Shown: piece by piece, positions 15,089 to 32,511 of the stretch
Numbering within the stretch: position 1 is the stretch's first letter
How the letters are laid out: every line of letters starts with the position of its first letter
Assembly (NCBI GenBank): GCA_963942565.1
Contig: OZ012699.1
Location: 32,676,436-32,740,435, forward strand
Length of the DNA stretch: 64,000 bases
Direction of reading: 5' to 3'
From: Maea johnstoni
Lineage: Eukaryota; Annelida; Polychaeta; Spionida; Magelonidae
The notes under the pieces: model-generated
The model's database searches: none
Told to the model about the DNA's origin: nothing
Seen by the model: the letters and a program-made list of their open reading frames with translations, nothing else
Made by a program: the position numbers and the translations under genes

Positions 15089-15368
15089 AAGGGATCTGCC
15101 GTGGCCTAGTGGTTAGGACACCTGGCTCCCAAGCGTAAGTTTGCAAGTTCAAGTCTCCGCTGGCTCCCCAAAATAGCAAGTTGGCCTGGTCGCTATATAA
15201 ATGTGTGGCGTTGAGGAAGATTGTCTATGGTCCTTCTGCAAATGAAAGACTCCTTGGAACTATTTGTGAAGAGAAGGGAATTCCTTCCAAGTTCCGGGTT
15301 TCTATCTCGTCGAGTATGACCTAAGCTGTTGAAAGCAACGCAAAATCCCCAACCTTTCTTCCTTCCTT
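15089..15368 (+). mobile_element. tRNA-derived SINE (Glu-tRNA-like head), with target-site duplication
   Basis: The head reads CCGTGGCCTAGTGGTTAGGA (A box, Glu-tRNA-like) followed by CAAGTTCAAGTCTCC (B box). A body of about 200 bp and a TTCC-rich tail follow. It is flanked by a 13-bp near-perfect direct repeat, CATACTTATTGCA (15076-15088) and CATATTTATTGCA (15369-15381), the mark of LINE-assisted insertion. The other arm has no copy here. Family members lie at 18938-19200, 35628-35890 and 52341-52592. Confidence 0.85.
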
Positions 15369-15536
15369 CATATTTATTGCACTAGATGATTTAGCACATT
15401 TTCTACCAAAAGTTGAAATCATTCTTGGTATTTTACTAATATGGTCCACATAGTGAGGGCTAGCTCCAATTCAGAACCAGGGGTAGATGCTTTCTCTTGG
15501 AGCCTTCCGAACCTATCCTGAACAGGTACTTTGAGT

Positions 15537-15830
15537 TAAAGGGGAACTAAAGGCTCACATACATATTAGCTTATATGAAAGTAATACACTTCACGAATAT
15601 GATGCTGTCTTTCTTTTTCTCTTAGTGATCCCATGAGGGGAGAATTTTGCGTATTGCCACCAGCCTTAGCCAGCCCCTAGCAGCCCCTGGTAGCAGCCAT
15701 GTTCCTCAACTGCTATCAGCTGTGACTCAACGGGTGGCAGCCCACTTCATGTCCCCTACATGTAGCTCTGAGCAGTGTATCATAGACTGTAGTGCTCTAC
15801 ACACCAACTCTCTTCGAAAGTTGCATAAAA
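15537..15830 (+). mobile_element. One-ended copy of the CTCACATACATATTAGC foldback MITE
   Basis: It begins GGGGAACTAAAGGCTCACAT and continues through the same internal sequence (CCCATGAGGGGAGAATTTTG, CTATCAGCTGTGACTCAA) as the complete element at 18055-18356. The second terminal inverted repeat is missing or eroded. It is not present at the aligned place in the other arm. Confidence 0.7.
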
Positions 15831-16264
15831 ACTTGTATGAATATCAAACAGGTAAATGGTAAAATCATGAGCAGCAATTGGCTGTACAAAAAGACAGGGT
15901 GGTAGAGTTATTTTTCATATATTTCCTGTTGGTAAATTCAAACAAAAACAATTAAGGTGATGGGTACCATTGCAAGCCAGTTAAAAGCCCTGTCCCAAAA
16001 CACACCTCAAAGCAGCATAATCCTATAACTAGGTGTATCTCCAGGTTCCTGAGTGTTATCAGGTAGAGAATATCATCGCCACCTGTCATTATTTAATCCA
16101 TATTCTGTTTTATTTCAGAATTTACAACTTTTTTTTCGAATGACATATTCTCATTAATTACGCAGTTGATGGTTACTGTAGGTTCACAGATACCTTAGGG
16201 ATGTCATTGACTATGCCCAATAAAAAGTATTTTTTTGATTTATTACTGCTGAAGACTTTTACAG

Positions 16265-17715
16265 GCCATAACATTGAAAATTTTAGAGGAATTAGATTTT
16301 AACCCTCACTCTATAGCGAAGATTCAATATCATGAAACACCTCCCTGGACATACAGAACTCGGATCGTTAACCTCATTCTTCCACATGCAAAGAAGGATC
16401 AAACAGATCCTTCCATATATCGTATTCGCCCGATCAAGCGCATGGTCCCCCTTATTTGTCATGGTTAGAGGGGAATGACTAGCGCAATTGTCATGAAAAA
16501 CGCGTAAAACTTCCCCCCAGAAGAAGTAAGAAAAGCAAGATCACATACCTTTCCTCTTGCTGTGTCTGCAAAACCAGCACTGAATTCCGCCATTTAAGCA
16601 GTTTTTTCGCGCTCTCACTGTTCTGTGCGGTAAAACAGATGATTGCCAACATCCCTTCTACAGAAAATTTTCCCAACCTCTACCAGCACTGTGCGCTTAA
16701 TATTGGGCGAATACGGTACATGAGTTTACACAGTGAAGCTGTTCATCAAGACTTTGGTTTCATTTACACTGGTGGTTCTGTTTAAATAAATGAAAAGGTG
16801 GCCGCAGCCGGAATTATTGACAATCTTTTATCTATTGAACGCATCCCAGATAAATCTTCTATATTTTCAGTAGATTTATACGCTCTGCATTTAGCGCTTG
16901 AGATGGTAGAGGATGATGAAAGAAATTTTATCTTTTTTTTCGAATTTAAAGTCTGCCCTTCAGACCCTTTGGGGTCAGGACTGGACACGTCCTCTCGTCC
17001 TCAGGGTGCTGGAACGCCTTCATTGGCTCGGACAGTACCATTAGAAAAGAATATTATTTTACTGGATTCCAAGTCATGTTGGCATTCAAGACAATAAGAA
17101 GGCGTATGTTGCAGCCAATGCAGGCCTATCGAGAAGAGTTACAAATATTTCAATTCTATATGGTAAAAGCACACTTTTTAAAACGAAAATGGCAATCCGA
17201 ATGGTATGAAGCAGTCAATAACAAATTACATGAAATTCATCCTCAGCTGGGTGTGTAGCCTGGAGGTTTTAGAATCATTAAGCGTGAAGAATGTTTTAGC
17301 AAGAATACGAATTGATCCACTCCATCCTTTTGAAAAAGGAAGATCCCACTATAAACTATATTCATGTATAGTATCACAACACTTTGCTTTGAATGATCCC
17401 ACTTTATTAAAGGATGGTGTAGTTGACCTCTCTTAACCTGTTCATCTAGTGTGAGATTGTTTTTTGCTAGGATACAAATTGGTCACACTCACTTAACTCA
17501 CTCCTTTTTGAAAAAGGGAGACACTCCCTCATGCACAGCTTGTGATTGTCGTTTGACCATCAAATACATTCTATTTGATTGTGTTGATTTTATTGAAACC
17601 AGAAACATTTTAATGTTAATAGTTTTAAGGAACTCCTCGAAAGGTTTTCATCAAATAGCATTTTATCTTATTTACATGAGGTTAGTCTGTTTTACCGATT
17701 GTGACACATTTTAAG
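16265..17715 (+). mobile_element. Degenerate I/Nimb-like LINE with RNase H remnants
   Basis: Successive fragments read LDFNPHSIAKIQYHETPPW (after the RT). An RNase H region follows with FIYTGGSV (normally YTDGS), SIFSVDLYALHLALEMVED and IPSHVGIQDNKKAYVAANA. Last comes a C-terminal knuckle region, IGHTHLTHSFLKKGDTPSC...CDCRLTIKYILFDC. This order is characteristic of I-clade-type LINEs. Several frameshifts and stops, and an apparent internal duplication of the GHTHLTHS region (17290-17440), show it is dead. Only the last part (17450-17600) has a counterpart in the other arm (37500-37680). Confidence 0.8.
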
Positions 17716-17820
17716 ATTTTTTTTCTTTTGAAACAACAATATTTCATTCAGATTTTGTTACTTAATGGACTTTGTGTGCCGATGTGCCTTTGAGCAATCA
17801 TCCATTCTTTTTACCACGTT

Positions 17821-18053
17821 TTAACCCTTTCATATTAATCCATGATTAAAGGCAAACAGGGGCTAAAAGCAGCCTGACAACTTAGGTGAATCTTTTAAGC
17901 TGAAAACAAAGTTGGGAAAATATTTGAAATAGTATTAATCAGAACATTACCAACAGCTCTCCTTTAAATCTTCTGTATGATAATTCATAGTTCCAGTGTT
18001 ATTGTCAAAGATATCATTGATCCAGACAATTTCTCGAGAAACTCCTAATCATA
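17821..18053. mobile_element. Partial TTAA MITE (CCCATT family)
   Basis: It starts TTAACCCTTT and shares GTTGGGAAAATATTTGAA, TCTCCTTTAAAT and TGATCCAGACAA with the family at 21151-21381. The far end merges with the next element at 18055. The other-arm counterpart is about 37080-37312. Confidence 0.6.
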
Positions 18054-18054
18054 A

Positions 18055-18356
18055 AAGGGGAACTTAAGCCTCACATACATATCAGCTTATATGAAAGTAA
18101 TACACTTGTTCTAGTGAAGAGCACTGCAGTCTATGATTCACTGCTCAGAGAGCAGGGGCAGGAAGTGGCGATGCCACTCATTGAGTCACAGCTAATAGCA
18201 ATTGGAGAACTTGGCTGCTAGCAGGGGCTGGGCAGGCTGATGGCAATATGCAAAATTCTCCCCTCATGGGATCACTGAGAGAAAAAGGACAGCATCCTAT
18301 CCTTGAAGTGTATTGCTTTCATATAAGCTAATATGTATGAGGCTTTAGTACACTTT
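18055..18356. mobile_element. Foldback MITE with about 50-bp terminal inverted repeats
   Basis: The left end AAGGGGAACTTAAGCCTCAC and following bases to about 18115 are mirrored at 18303-18356 (TATAAGCTAATATGTATGAG and neighbours). The two ends form inverted repeats of about 50 bp around a 200-bp centre. The partner in the other arm is 36762-37079; a one-ended copy is at 15537-15830. It has no coding capacity, and the superfamily is not clear. Confidence 0.82.
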
Positions 18357-18363
18357 AAACCCT

Positions 18364-18815
18364 GCAAGGGGCACACTTATGGTGTGCAATTGGAGGTGGC
18401 ATCTCCGGGGGAACCCTAAGCTGGTGGGCTCCGTGCTCTCCTTGTAAAAGAAGGGGGATGTGAGGATCTGTCTATGGATACCCTGCATCTAAAAGATCCC
18501 TTGGTCCTCTTTGGATATGAAAGCTCTGCTCTTTCTCTTCCGCTTTTTCTTCTTTCACATGCTTTGCCATTGTTCTTCAACAATGGCAAACAACCACTTT
18601 ACGAAAAAAAAACTTTATGGCATTAAAAGCCTAATCAGCTGATGTGCCTTTAAGCCCTCATTCATTCATTCATTCCTCTTTGGATCTGAAGGTTCTGCTC
18701 TTACTCTACCTATTCTTCTCTCACCTAGAATAATTAAACTTTGTCATTTCTTCAGCAATGACAAAGGATCTCTTTTTGATAATGTCTTTAAACACTCATT
18801 CATTCATTCCTACCC
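18364..18815. repeat. Dispersed repeat with (CATT)n tails, two adjacent copies
   Basis: A first unit (18364-18670) ends in four CATT repeats. A second, shorter unit (18672-18812) shares CTCTTTGGAT, GTGCCTTTAA and ends in CATTCATTCATTCC. The short-repeat tail suggests a SINE- or LINE-mobilised sequence, but no tRNA head is visible. The counterpart in the other arm (36000-36760) is interrupted by a 297-bp insertion. Confidence 0.55.
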
Positions 18816-18937
18816 ATTAATAGTTTAAAAAAAGAATACTACTGATTGTGGCTAATGACTACCATTACAACTATCAATTACATTCACATACATTGACAAT
18901 CGCTAAATACCAGTTACCTGGAATAGGTGTCAGCTCC

Positions 18938-19200
18938 CCGTGGCCTAGTGGTTACGACACATGGCTCCCAAGCGTGAATTCACAGGTCTGAATCTCCCCT
19001 TGGTGGATTTGCCTGGTCGCTATATAAATGTGCGGCGCTGTGGAGGACGGTCTATGTTTTTTTTTCTGCAACTGAAATATCCCTCGGAATTATTCGTAAA
19101 GAGAAGGAAATTTCATCCCAGTTCTGGGTTTTTCTAGCTCATTGCGATATGACATTTGCTGTTGAAAACGCCGTAAAACCCCAAACCTTCCTTCCTTCAC
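18938..19200 (+). mobile_element. tRNA-derived SINE (Glu-like head), shared by both arms
   Basis: A box CCGTGGCCTAGTGGTTACGA and a degenerate B box are followed by the body words GGTCGCTATATAAATGTG and GGAATTATTCGTAAAGAGAA, then a CCTTCCTTC tail. It matches the family copies at 15089-15368 and 52341-52592. The allele in the other arm is 35628-35890. Confidence 0.83.
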
Positions 19201-19680
19201 CATCGACGAAAACAAAATGTGTTCAGTGGATTATAAAGAAAAACTTCCAACCAAATATTTCTCAACATAATTCTTTATTTACATAATATTTGCATACTTG
19301 TCAGACCACAGAGGTATTTTGAGGATGTTCGGATTAAGAGAGCAGAAGAAGAAAAGTGCTAAAGTTGACAGAACAGACACAACAACAAAAGGTTTAAAAA
19401 CTGACCATGCTCATTCAGTACACAACCAAGAACGTGTTCTTGTTATGGAGTATCTTGTGGTAACCAAAAACATGTTTATTGTACAAAAACACACCCCAGA
19501 CATCTGTGTATCCTATCCATAGAACCAACCAAAAACACAAAGACTTAATAGAAACTATCCTAATGACTATATACAATATACATGTTATACTTAGCATTAC
19601 ATTATTTCATATTTCATTTCATTTTACTCCAGATAATTCTGAATGGGAATACAATGAGCGTGGAAGATCTCAAAATGACA
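19201..19680. other. Non-coding stretch with an unassigned open frame
   Basis: The frame beginning SDHRGILRMFGLREQKKK is open for about 75 codons here and about 131 codons in the other arm (35527-35132). No start codon context, no known domain and a broken partner argue against a real gene. Confidence 0.35.
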
Positions 19681-19682
19681 CT

Positions 19683-20560
19683 ATGGTCTGACAACCATAT
19701 ATGGTCTGATATTAAATATGGTCAAACATCTTAAATGGTCTGACATCATATACTATTTAACACCATATATAGCCTGATATTAGCTATGGTCAAACACTGT
19801 ATATGGTCTGATATAAATATTGTCAACACCATATATGGCCTGAGAATATATGCGATTTTGACACCATATATGGTTTGACACTAAATATGGCATGACATCC
19901 ATTTAAAGCCTGAAGACCAAATAGGGTCTCACACCATATATAATCAGATACCTAATTCATGTGACTCCACTTATGATTTGACACTTGAACTGAAACCATC
20001 ATTAGTTTGATGACCACCATATATGGTATGGCACCCATATATGACTTGATACATTTCCTGTATCAGGCCATATATGACCCTATACACAAAATGATGACAC
20101 TTGTATATGTTCAATTTCCTATACAATAAAAACCCCAACTTATATGGGTTCCCTTTACTATACAATAGGAAAACCTTGTTTGGAACTGGGAAAATGTCAC
20201 TTTAGAGGGGTGGAGAATTCAGAGGGGTGGTCACTTTTATGGGTTCAACTGTATATGGTAGGGAAATATACATCTGGCATCCTTATAAAGGCCTCTCATC
20301 CATTTGAACTCCATGTTCTATATAAGGTTGGGCTACCTCTGAGCAAACATGGCGTCAAACCATATATGGTATGATGCCATATATGGTGGGATACCAAATA
20401 GGGTATGGTACCACATGGTTTAGTATCCATTCATCTACTTATAGTCTATACAGTATAAAAGGTCTGACAGTCATAAAGAGCATACATGGTGTCACACCAG
20501 ACATAGTAGGACATATATGGTAGGACACCATATATGGTAGGATCCCATATATGGTCTGAT
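19683..20560. repeat. Degenerate array of CCATATATGG-type palindromic units
   Basis: The segment is built from short variable units of about 20-45 bp centred on the palindrome CCATATATGG (at least seven exact occurrences) and near variants, often followed by TCTGA or GACA. The decamer fits the CC(A/T)6GG consensus of SRF/MADS-box sites; function is not implied. The counterpart in the other arm (33890-35140) is longer. A CAGTTGAACC-ended MITE remnant sits inside at about 20108-20260. Confidence 0.8.
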
Positions 20561-20894
20561 ATCTATTCATGCTGTTTGTGTCCTGGTTGCCTGAAATAGA
20601 GGTAGTAATCTATATAAAGGCTTCTGATACTCTAATTGACTCATTCTGATTAAAATTTACTCTTGAAATGGTTGAGACTAGCTGCACTGGCTCATATATG
20701 ATATATCTTAAGTAAGTTTAAATAAATGCAAGTAATATCACTTCTTATCACCCATCTATTTTTTTCCCCCATCATCACTTTCATGATCGAGTTTTATAAG
20801 AAACTAACTCAAGAATTGTGGCTACAAAAAATTAACAAAGATAAGTCACATCCTTCCAGAAATATGTTTTTTAACCAGATCATCTCTGTATAAT

Positions 20895-21150
20895 GCCCTC
20901 TAGTTGTGAATGGTGAAACTAGCCATCCAGTTACACAACTCAGTGCTGGTGAATTGATAAACTAACCATACTCCAACATTGCTGGCTGTGAAAGGTTGAA
21001 ATAACCATTCCCTTTTAATTAACCCTGGTCCTGTGGTGGTAGATTGTTAAACTAGTTTACCCATAAGAGAGCCCCCTTGCAATAAATGGGAAAACTAGCC
21101 ATTCCATTAAACTAACCATCCCTATTACATTTTCCTCTGGTGAAGAATAG
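20895..21150. repeat. Degenerate tandem repeat (AACTAGCCATCC units)
   Basis: About four imperfect units of 60-70 bp share phrases such as AACTAGCCATCC, TTACACAACTC and CCTCTGGTGAA. The same array is at about 33330-33610 in the other arm. Nothing coding. Confidence 0.55.
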
Positions 21151-21381
21151 TTAACCCATTAATGCTCACAGCGGCCAAATACAGCTAGACAATTTTGATG
21201 AAATCTTTCAAACAAAAGCATAGTTGGGAAAATACTTCAAGGAGAAATGTTAATTTAAACATAACTAACAATTCTCCTTCAAATATTTTGTAAAATCATT
21301 CCGAATTCTAAAGTTACTGTCAAAAGTATTTTAGATCCAGACGACAACTTATGAAGGAACTCTTAAGCATTAATGGGTTAA
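21151..21381. mobile_element. TTAA-flanked MITE (CCCATTAATGCTCA termini)
   Basis: Begins TTAACCCATTAATGCTCA and ends TTAAGCATTAATGGGTTAA, giving near-perfect terminal inverted repeats of about 14 bp inside TTAA duplications; 231 bp in all. The other-arm partner is 33097-33325. The best-preserved relatives are at 8307-8536 and 58500-58730. Confidence 0.85.
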
Positions 21382-21412
21382 ACTAGCCATCCCACCAACA
21401 TCGCTTGATTGC

Positions 21413-21627
21413 TTAACCCTTTTGCTGCTGGTGGCAGATTTTGCCAAAACCTGATGATGCAAAAAACCTGAAAAATGACTGAACCCCTGGCAAATGGGTA
21501 CTCTTCTGAGAGTCCTCGGCGAGAGCTTTCTTATGAGTACCAACATGACAGGATTTAGAGGGTTTTTAAAGAAATCTTTGCTTTTTTGTGCTTTGGACGA
21601 AAGTAGCCGCAGCATCAGAAGGGTTAA
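21413..21627. mobile_element. TTAA-flanked MITE (CCCTTATGCTGCTGG family)
   Basis: 215 bp bounded by TTAA, starting TTAACCCTTTTGCTGCTGG and ending CAGCATCAGAAGGGTTAA. Other copies lie at 21753-21965, 24742-24957, 28670-28885, 32512-32717, 32843-33057, 37676-37886 and 47631-47819. CCC/GGG ends and TTAA sites point to piggyBac-like mobilisation. Confidence 0.85.
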
Positions 21628-21752
21628 ACTAAGCTTTCCATAACTTTGCCCTCTGGTTGAAGATAGTTTAGCCAGATTCTTCTAACATTGAGTGGGGGTG
21701 AATGGGTAAATTGACCAGCCCCTAACATTGTAGTCTTTCACAGTAAAAGGAG

Positions 21753-21965
21753 TTAACCCTTATGCTGCTGGTGGCTAATTTGGCTATTTCAAAATGATGC
21801 AAAAAACCTGAAAAATGACTGGAACCCTGGCACATGGGTACCCATCTGAGAGTACTCAGCGAGAGCTTTCTAATGAATACCACCATGACAGGGTTTAGAA
21901 GGTTTACAAAAATCTTTGCATCTTTGTGCTTTGGGCAAAAGTAGCCTCAGCATTGAAAGGGTTAA
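21753..21965. mobile_element. TTAA-flanked MITE (CCCTTATGCTGCTGG family)
   Basis: A second complete copy of 213 bp between TTAA sites, starting TTAACCCTTATGCTGCTGG and ending CAGCATTGAAAGGGTTAA. In the other arm (32512-32717) one end has lost its TTAA. Confidence 0.85.
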
Positions 21966-22433
21966 TTAATAAAAACCAATTTCAAAGACCCTTCTAAGAA
22001 ATGACATTATCAATAACCTGATTGGTCACCCACAGAGGGCCCCTGATGGCACTGTAGTGACCAACTATATAACAGGGCCCCCCTGCCTGGAAATTTAAAT
22101 ACCAAGAAAGAAAGTGAAGATTTATTCAGAAGATCTTCATAGTCCTAACTCCAGAACTTTCTGAAGGACAGTGATCATCGTTCTCGTCTAAGGCTCCCCT
22201 CACTTAAACCCTTAAATCATAAATAAGACATACTTCAAGAAGTGCAACAAACAGGGTTACATGCTAGATTCAGTGGCATACTGAAAGGAGAATAAGACAG
22301 AGCCCCCGTGTGATTAGAAATTCAACTAAAATACATTCACAATTTGCTAAAAATCCATGCCTGTGTTGTACCTCTTACTGCAATTTTTCTTCATGTTATT
22401 CAAGCATTTTTACTCACACTGAAGAGTTAATGC

Positions 22434-22615
22434 GACCTTGACATGACTTGAATGCGACCTTGACATGATTTGAGATGACCTTGACATAACCTTCAGGTGA
22501 CCTTAACGTGACCTTAATGCAACCTTGACAAGATCTTGACATGACCTTGATATGACTTTAATGCTACATGATTTGAGATGACACCTTGACATAACCTCCA
22601 GCTGACCTTAACAAG
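22434..22615. repeat. Minisatellite of TGACCTTGA units
   Basis: About eight units of roughly 20-24 bp on the pattern TGACCTTGACATGA. In reverse complement the core is TCAAGGTCA, the consensus for ERR/NR5A nuclear-receptor monomers. The other arm has about 500 bp of the same array (31555-32060). Confidence 0.85.
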
Positions 22616-22734
22616 ATCAAAGCCTGGAACAAAGGATTCTTGTAATTAACCTTGTCAAAATGTAATTGTTATATATAAGCTAAAGAACAGTCACATGAGC
22701 ACCTCTGCTTTGTAACAGCACTGTTCATACTTGC

Positions 22735-23715
22735 GTTGAGAAATGACACTGTTTCCAGTCGAATAAGATGGTATGCCACATGTTTCGTAAATTTGTGAAT
22801 TTCCCAGAATGCATTGCAGCTTCTGACACTACCATAACCTAAAGGGAATTCACATGTGTACTTCGGATTGGATATAGAATCGTCAATACTTGCGTTGTTA
22901 GATACAGTACTGTTCCAAGTGGTGCAAGATAGTACGCCACATGCTTTGTTTGTTTTTTGCCCCAGAAATCTTTTGAGGATAAAACATATTGTTAAAAGTG
23001 TTTCAAGTAGGTCAAAGGTCAGTCAAAGGTGCACCTCTTGATTTGTGACAGTATCATCAATATTCACATTAAGAAACAACATACCGTTTCCAGTCATGTA
23101 CCATAGACGACCACATGCTTCGTTTGTTATTTTTGCCCAAGAATCCCAGCCCAAGAAAAATATAAAGGAAAATGGCATCATTTCAAATAGCCAGTTCACT
23201 ACCATCAATATTCACATTGAGAAATACCATGCAGCTTCGAGTCATGTAAGAAAATCGGACATATGTTTCGTTTTTTATTTTCCCTATAATCCTAGCCCCA
23301 GAATAATTTTAAGGAAAATGGCATCAAGCAGTCAGTCCAGTATCAGCAATATCCACATTGAGAAATACCATACGGTTTCCAGTCATGCAAGATAGACAGC
23401 CACACGTTTTATTTGTTATTCTCCCCAAAATCCTAGCCCCAGAATAATTTAAAGGAAAATGGCATCATTTCAAGTAGCCAGTTGCAGCATCTTCCAGGTT
23501 GAAAAATACCATGCAGTTTCCAGGCGTGTGAGATAATCAGCCACAAGTTTTGTTTATTTTCCCTATAATCCTAGCCCCAGAATAATTTGAAGGAAAATGA
23601 CATTATTTCAAGAAACCAGTCGCAGCGTCTTTGAGGTTCAGAAATACCATGCAGTTTCCAGTTGTGTGAGATAATCGGCAACTTGTTTCGTAAATCTTCC
23701 AAGAATGCATTGCGG
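22735..23715 (-). repeat. Tandem array of about 110-180 bp units in the presumed CDC27 3' UTR
   Basis: Six to seven degenerate units share AATACCATGCAGTTTCCAG, AGCCACATGTTTTGTTTGTT and CCTAGCCCCAGAATAATTT. The unit nearest the stop codon also contains TTTCGTAAAT and AAGAATGCATTG, repeated at about 22790-22820. The array starts immediately after the CDC27 stop (23721) when read on the minus strand, so transcripts may carry it. The other-arm copy is 30600-31480. Confidence 0.75.
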
Positions 23716-23720
23716 CGCGC

Positions 23721-24677
<957 letters not shown>

Positions 24678-24741
24678 CTGCGAACGAGAACAAAAATGCA
24701 GCTTCAGTTCATTCATGCTAGTAATACAATTCATCAGAAGT

Positions 24742-24957
24742 TTAACACTAATGCTGCTGGTGGCTAATTTGGCCAATGCAAGATATTGCAAAAAAAAATG
24801 AAATTAATGACTGAAACCCTGGCACATTGGTACTCATCTAAGAGTACTCAACGAGAGCTATCCTATAAATACCAACATGGCAGGGTTTAGGTGTTTTTCA
24901 AAAATCTTTGTGTTCTTGTGCTTTGGACAAAAGAAGCCTCAGCATTGGTAGGGTTAA
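24742..24957. mobile_element. TTAA-flanked MITE (CCCTTATGCTGCTGG family) in a CDC27 intron
   Basis: 216 bp between TTAA sites, with one end diverged (TTAACACTAATGCTG). It lies about 65 bases upstream of the acceptor of the 24677 exon. The other-arm copy is 28670-28885. Confidence 0.83.
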
Positions 24958-25189
24958 CATAGTAAAAGGAACCCTAAATCAGAACTTAAATTCGATTAAA
25001 GGCAGGGTCTTAGCCAGGATCTTGAATCTGGGTGCCAAAAATTGGCAATTGTCAAGTTTTTGGACGTTCTATTTTTCAAGGAAGACCACAATATACCGGA
25101 TTATAACTATAAACATGAATTTACTTAAGGCATAATACCATTGTATAATGTCATCGGAATTGTATTGAGGTTGAAAAACTCAAATTATA

Positions 25190-25389
25190 NNNNNNNNNNN
25201 NNNNNNNNNNNNNNNNNNNNNNNNNNNNNNNNNNNNNNNNNNNNNNNNNNNNNNNNNNNNNNNNNNNNNNNNNNNNNNNNNNNNNNNNNNNNNNNNNNNN
25301 NNNNNNNNNNNNNNNNNNNNNNNNNNNNNNNNNNNNNNNNNNNNNNNNNNNNNNNNNNNNNNNNNNNNNNNNNNNNNNNNNNNNNNNNN
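25190..25389. other. Assembly gap of exactly 200 N
   Basis: A nominal-size gap between contigs A and B. The left arm of the inverted duplication ends exactly at its left border. The base after it begins inside a CDC27 exon. The true distance and orientation across it are unknown. Confidence 0.99.
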
Positions 25390-30588
<5,199 letters not shown>

Positions 30589-30599
30589 GCGCGCTGCAA

Positions 30600-31480
30600 T
30601 GCATCCTTGGAAAATTTACGAAACATGTTGCCGATTATCCCACACAACTGGAAACTGCATGGTCTTTCTGAACCTCAAAGACGCTGCGACTGGTTTCTTG
30701 AAATGATGTCATTTTTCTTCATAATTTTTCTGGGGCTAGGATTTTAGGGAGGATAATAAACAAAACTTGTGGCTGATTATCTCACATGCCTGGAAACTGC
30801 ATGGTATTTTTCAACCTGGAAGATACTGCGACTGGCTACTTGAAATGATGCCCTTTTCCTTTAAATTATTCTGGGGCTAGGATTTTAGGGAGAATAACAA
30901 AAAAACGTGTGGCTGTCTATCTTGCATGACTGGAAACCATATGGTATTTCTCAATGTGAATATTGATGTTAGTGAACTGGCTATTTGAAATGATGCCATT
31001 TTCCTTTATATTTTTCTTGGGCTGGGATTCTTGGGCAAAAATAACAAACGAGACATGTGGCCGTCTATGGTACATGACTGGAAACGGTATGTTGTTTCTT
31101 AATGTGAATATTGATGATACTGTCACAAATCAAGAGATGCACCTTTGACTGACCTTTGACCTACTTGAAACACTTTTAACAATACGTTTTATCCTCAAAG
31201 ATTTCTGGGGCAAAGAACAAACAAAGCATGTGGCGCACTTGCACACTAGGAACAGTACTGTATCTGACAACGCAAGGATTGACGATTCTATATCCAATCC
31301 GAAGTACACATGTGAATTCCCCTTAGGCTATGGTGGTGTCAGAAGCTGCAATGCATTCTGGGAAATTCACAAATTTACGAAACATGTGGCATAACATCTT
31401 ATTCGACTGGAAACAGTGTCATTTCTCAACGCAAGTATGAACAGTGCTGTTACAAAGCAGAGGTGCTCATGTGACTGTTC
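30600..31480 (+). repeat. Tandem array in the presumed CDC27 3' UTR (other-arm copy)
   Basis: Degenerate 110-180 bp units containing CTGGAAACTGCATGGTATTT and TTCTGGGGCTAGGATTTTAG start just after the stop codon. They match 22735-23715. Confidence 0.75.
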
Positions 31481-31554
31481 TTTAGCTTTATAACAATTAC
31501 ATTTTGACAGGGTTACTTACAAGAATCCTTTGTTCCAGGCTTTGTAAGGTTCAT

Positions 31555-32060
31555 GTCATGATCTTGTTAAGGTCGGCTGGAGGTTATGTCAAGGTGTCAT
31601 CTCAAATCATGTAGCATTAAAGTCATATCAAGGTCATGTCAAGATCGAGTAAAGGTTGAATTTAGGTCATGTTAAGATCACCTGAAGGTCATCTCAAGTT
31701 ATGTCAAAGTCCGCACTAAAGTCATATCAAGGTCATGTCAAGATCTTGTCAAGGTTGCATTAAGGTCATGTTAAGGTCACTGAAGGTTATGTCAAGGTCA
31801 TCCCAAATCATGTCAAGGTTGCATTAAAGTCATGTCAAGATCTTGTCAAGGTTGCATTAAGGTCATGATAAGATCACTTGAAGGTGATGTCAAGGTCATC
31901 TCAAGTCATGTCAAGGCCACATTAAAGTCATGTCCAGGTCATGTCAAGATCTTTTCAATGTTGCATTGAGGTCATGTTAAGGTCACCTAAAGGTTATGTC
32001 AAGGTCATCTCAAATCATGTCAAGGTCGCATTAAAGTCATGTCAAGATCACATTAATTCT
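31555..32060. repeat. Expanded minisatellite of TCAAGGTCA units
   Basis: About 20 units of roughly 20-24 bp on the pattern GTCATGTCAAGGTCATCTCA, with at least five exact TCAAGGTCA cores. It is nearly three times as long as the left-arm array at 22434-22615. Confidence 0.87.
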
Positions 32061-32511
32061 TAAGTGTGAGTGAAAATGCTGGAATAACATGAAGAAAAAT
32101 TGCAGTAAGAGGTACAACACAGGCATGGATTTTTAGCAAATTGTGAATGTATTTTAGTTGAATTTCTAACCACACGGGGGCTCTGTCTTATTCTTCTTTC
32201 AGTATGCCACTGAGTCTAGCATGTAACCCAGTTTGTTGCACTTCTTGAAGTATGTCTTATTTATGATTTAAGGGTTTATATGAGGAGAGCCTTAGACGAG
32301 AACGATGATCACTGTCCTTCAGAAATCTCTGGAGTTAGGACTATGAAAATCTTCTAAATAAATCTACTGATATCAATTTCACTTTCTTTCTTGGTATTTA
32401 AATTTCCAGGCAGGGGGGCCCTGTTATATAGTTGGTCAATACAGTGGCATCAGGTGTCCTCTGTGGGTGACCAATCAGGTTACTGGTAATGTCATTACTT
32501 AGAAGGGTATC

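Noticed and set aside
15089-15368. tRNA genes (also at 7925-8005 and 18938-19010)
   Set aside because: Good A and B boxes but no complete cloverleaf, and long bodies with simple-repeat tails: tRNA-derived SINEs.
19683-20560. CRISPR-like regular palindromic repeats
   Set aside because: Animal nuclear DNA with variable spacing and no unique spacers; a degenerate satellite.
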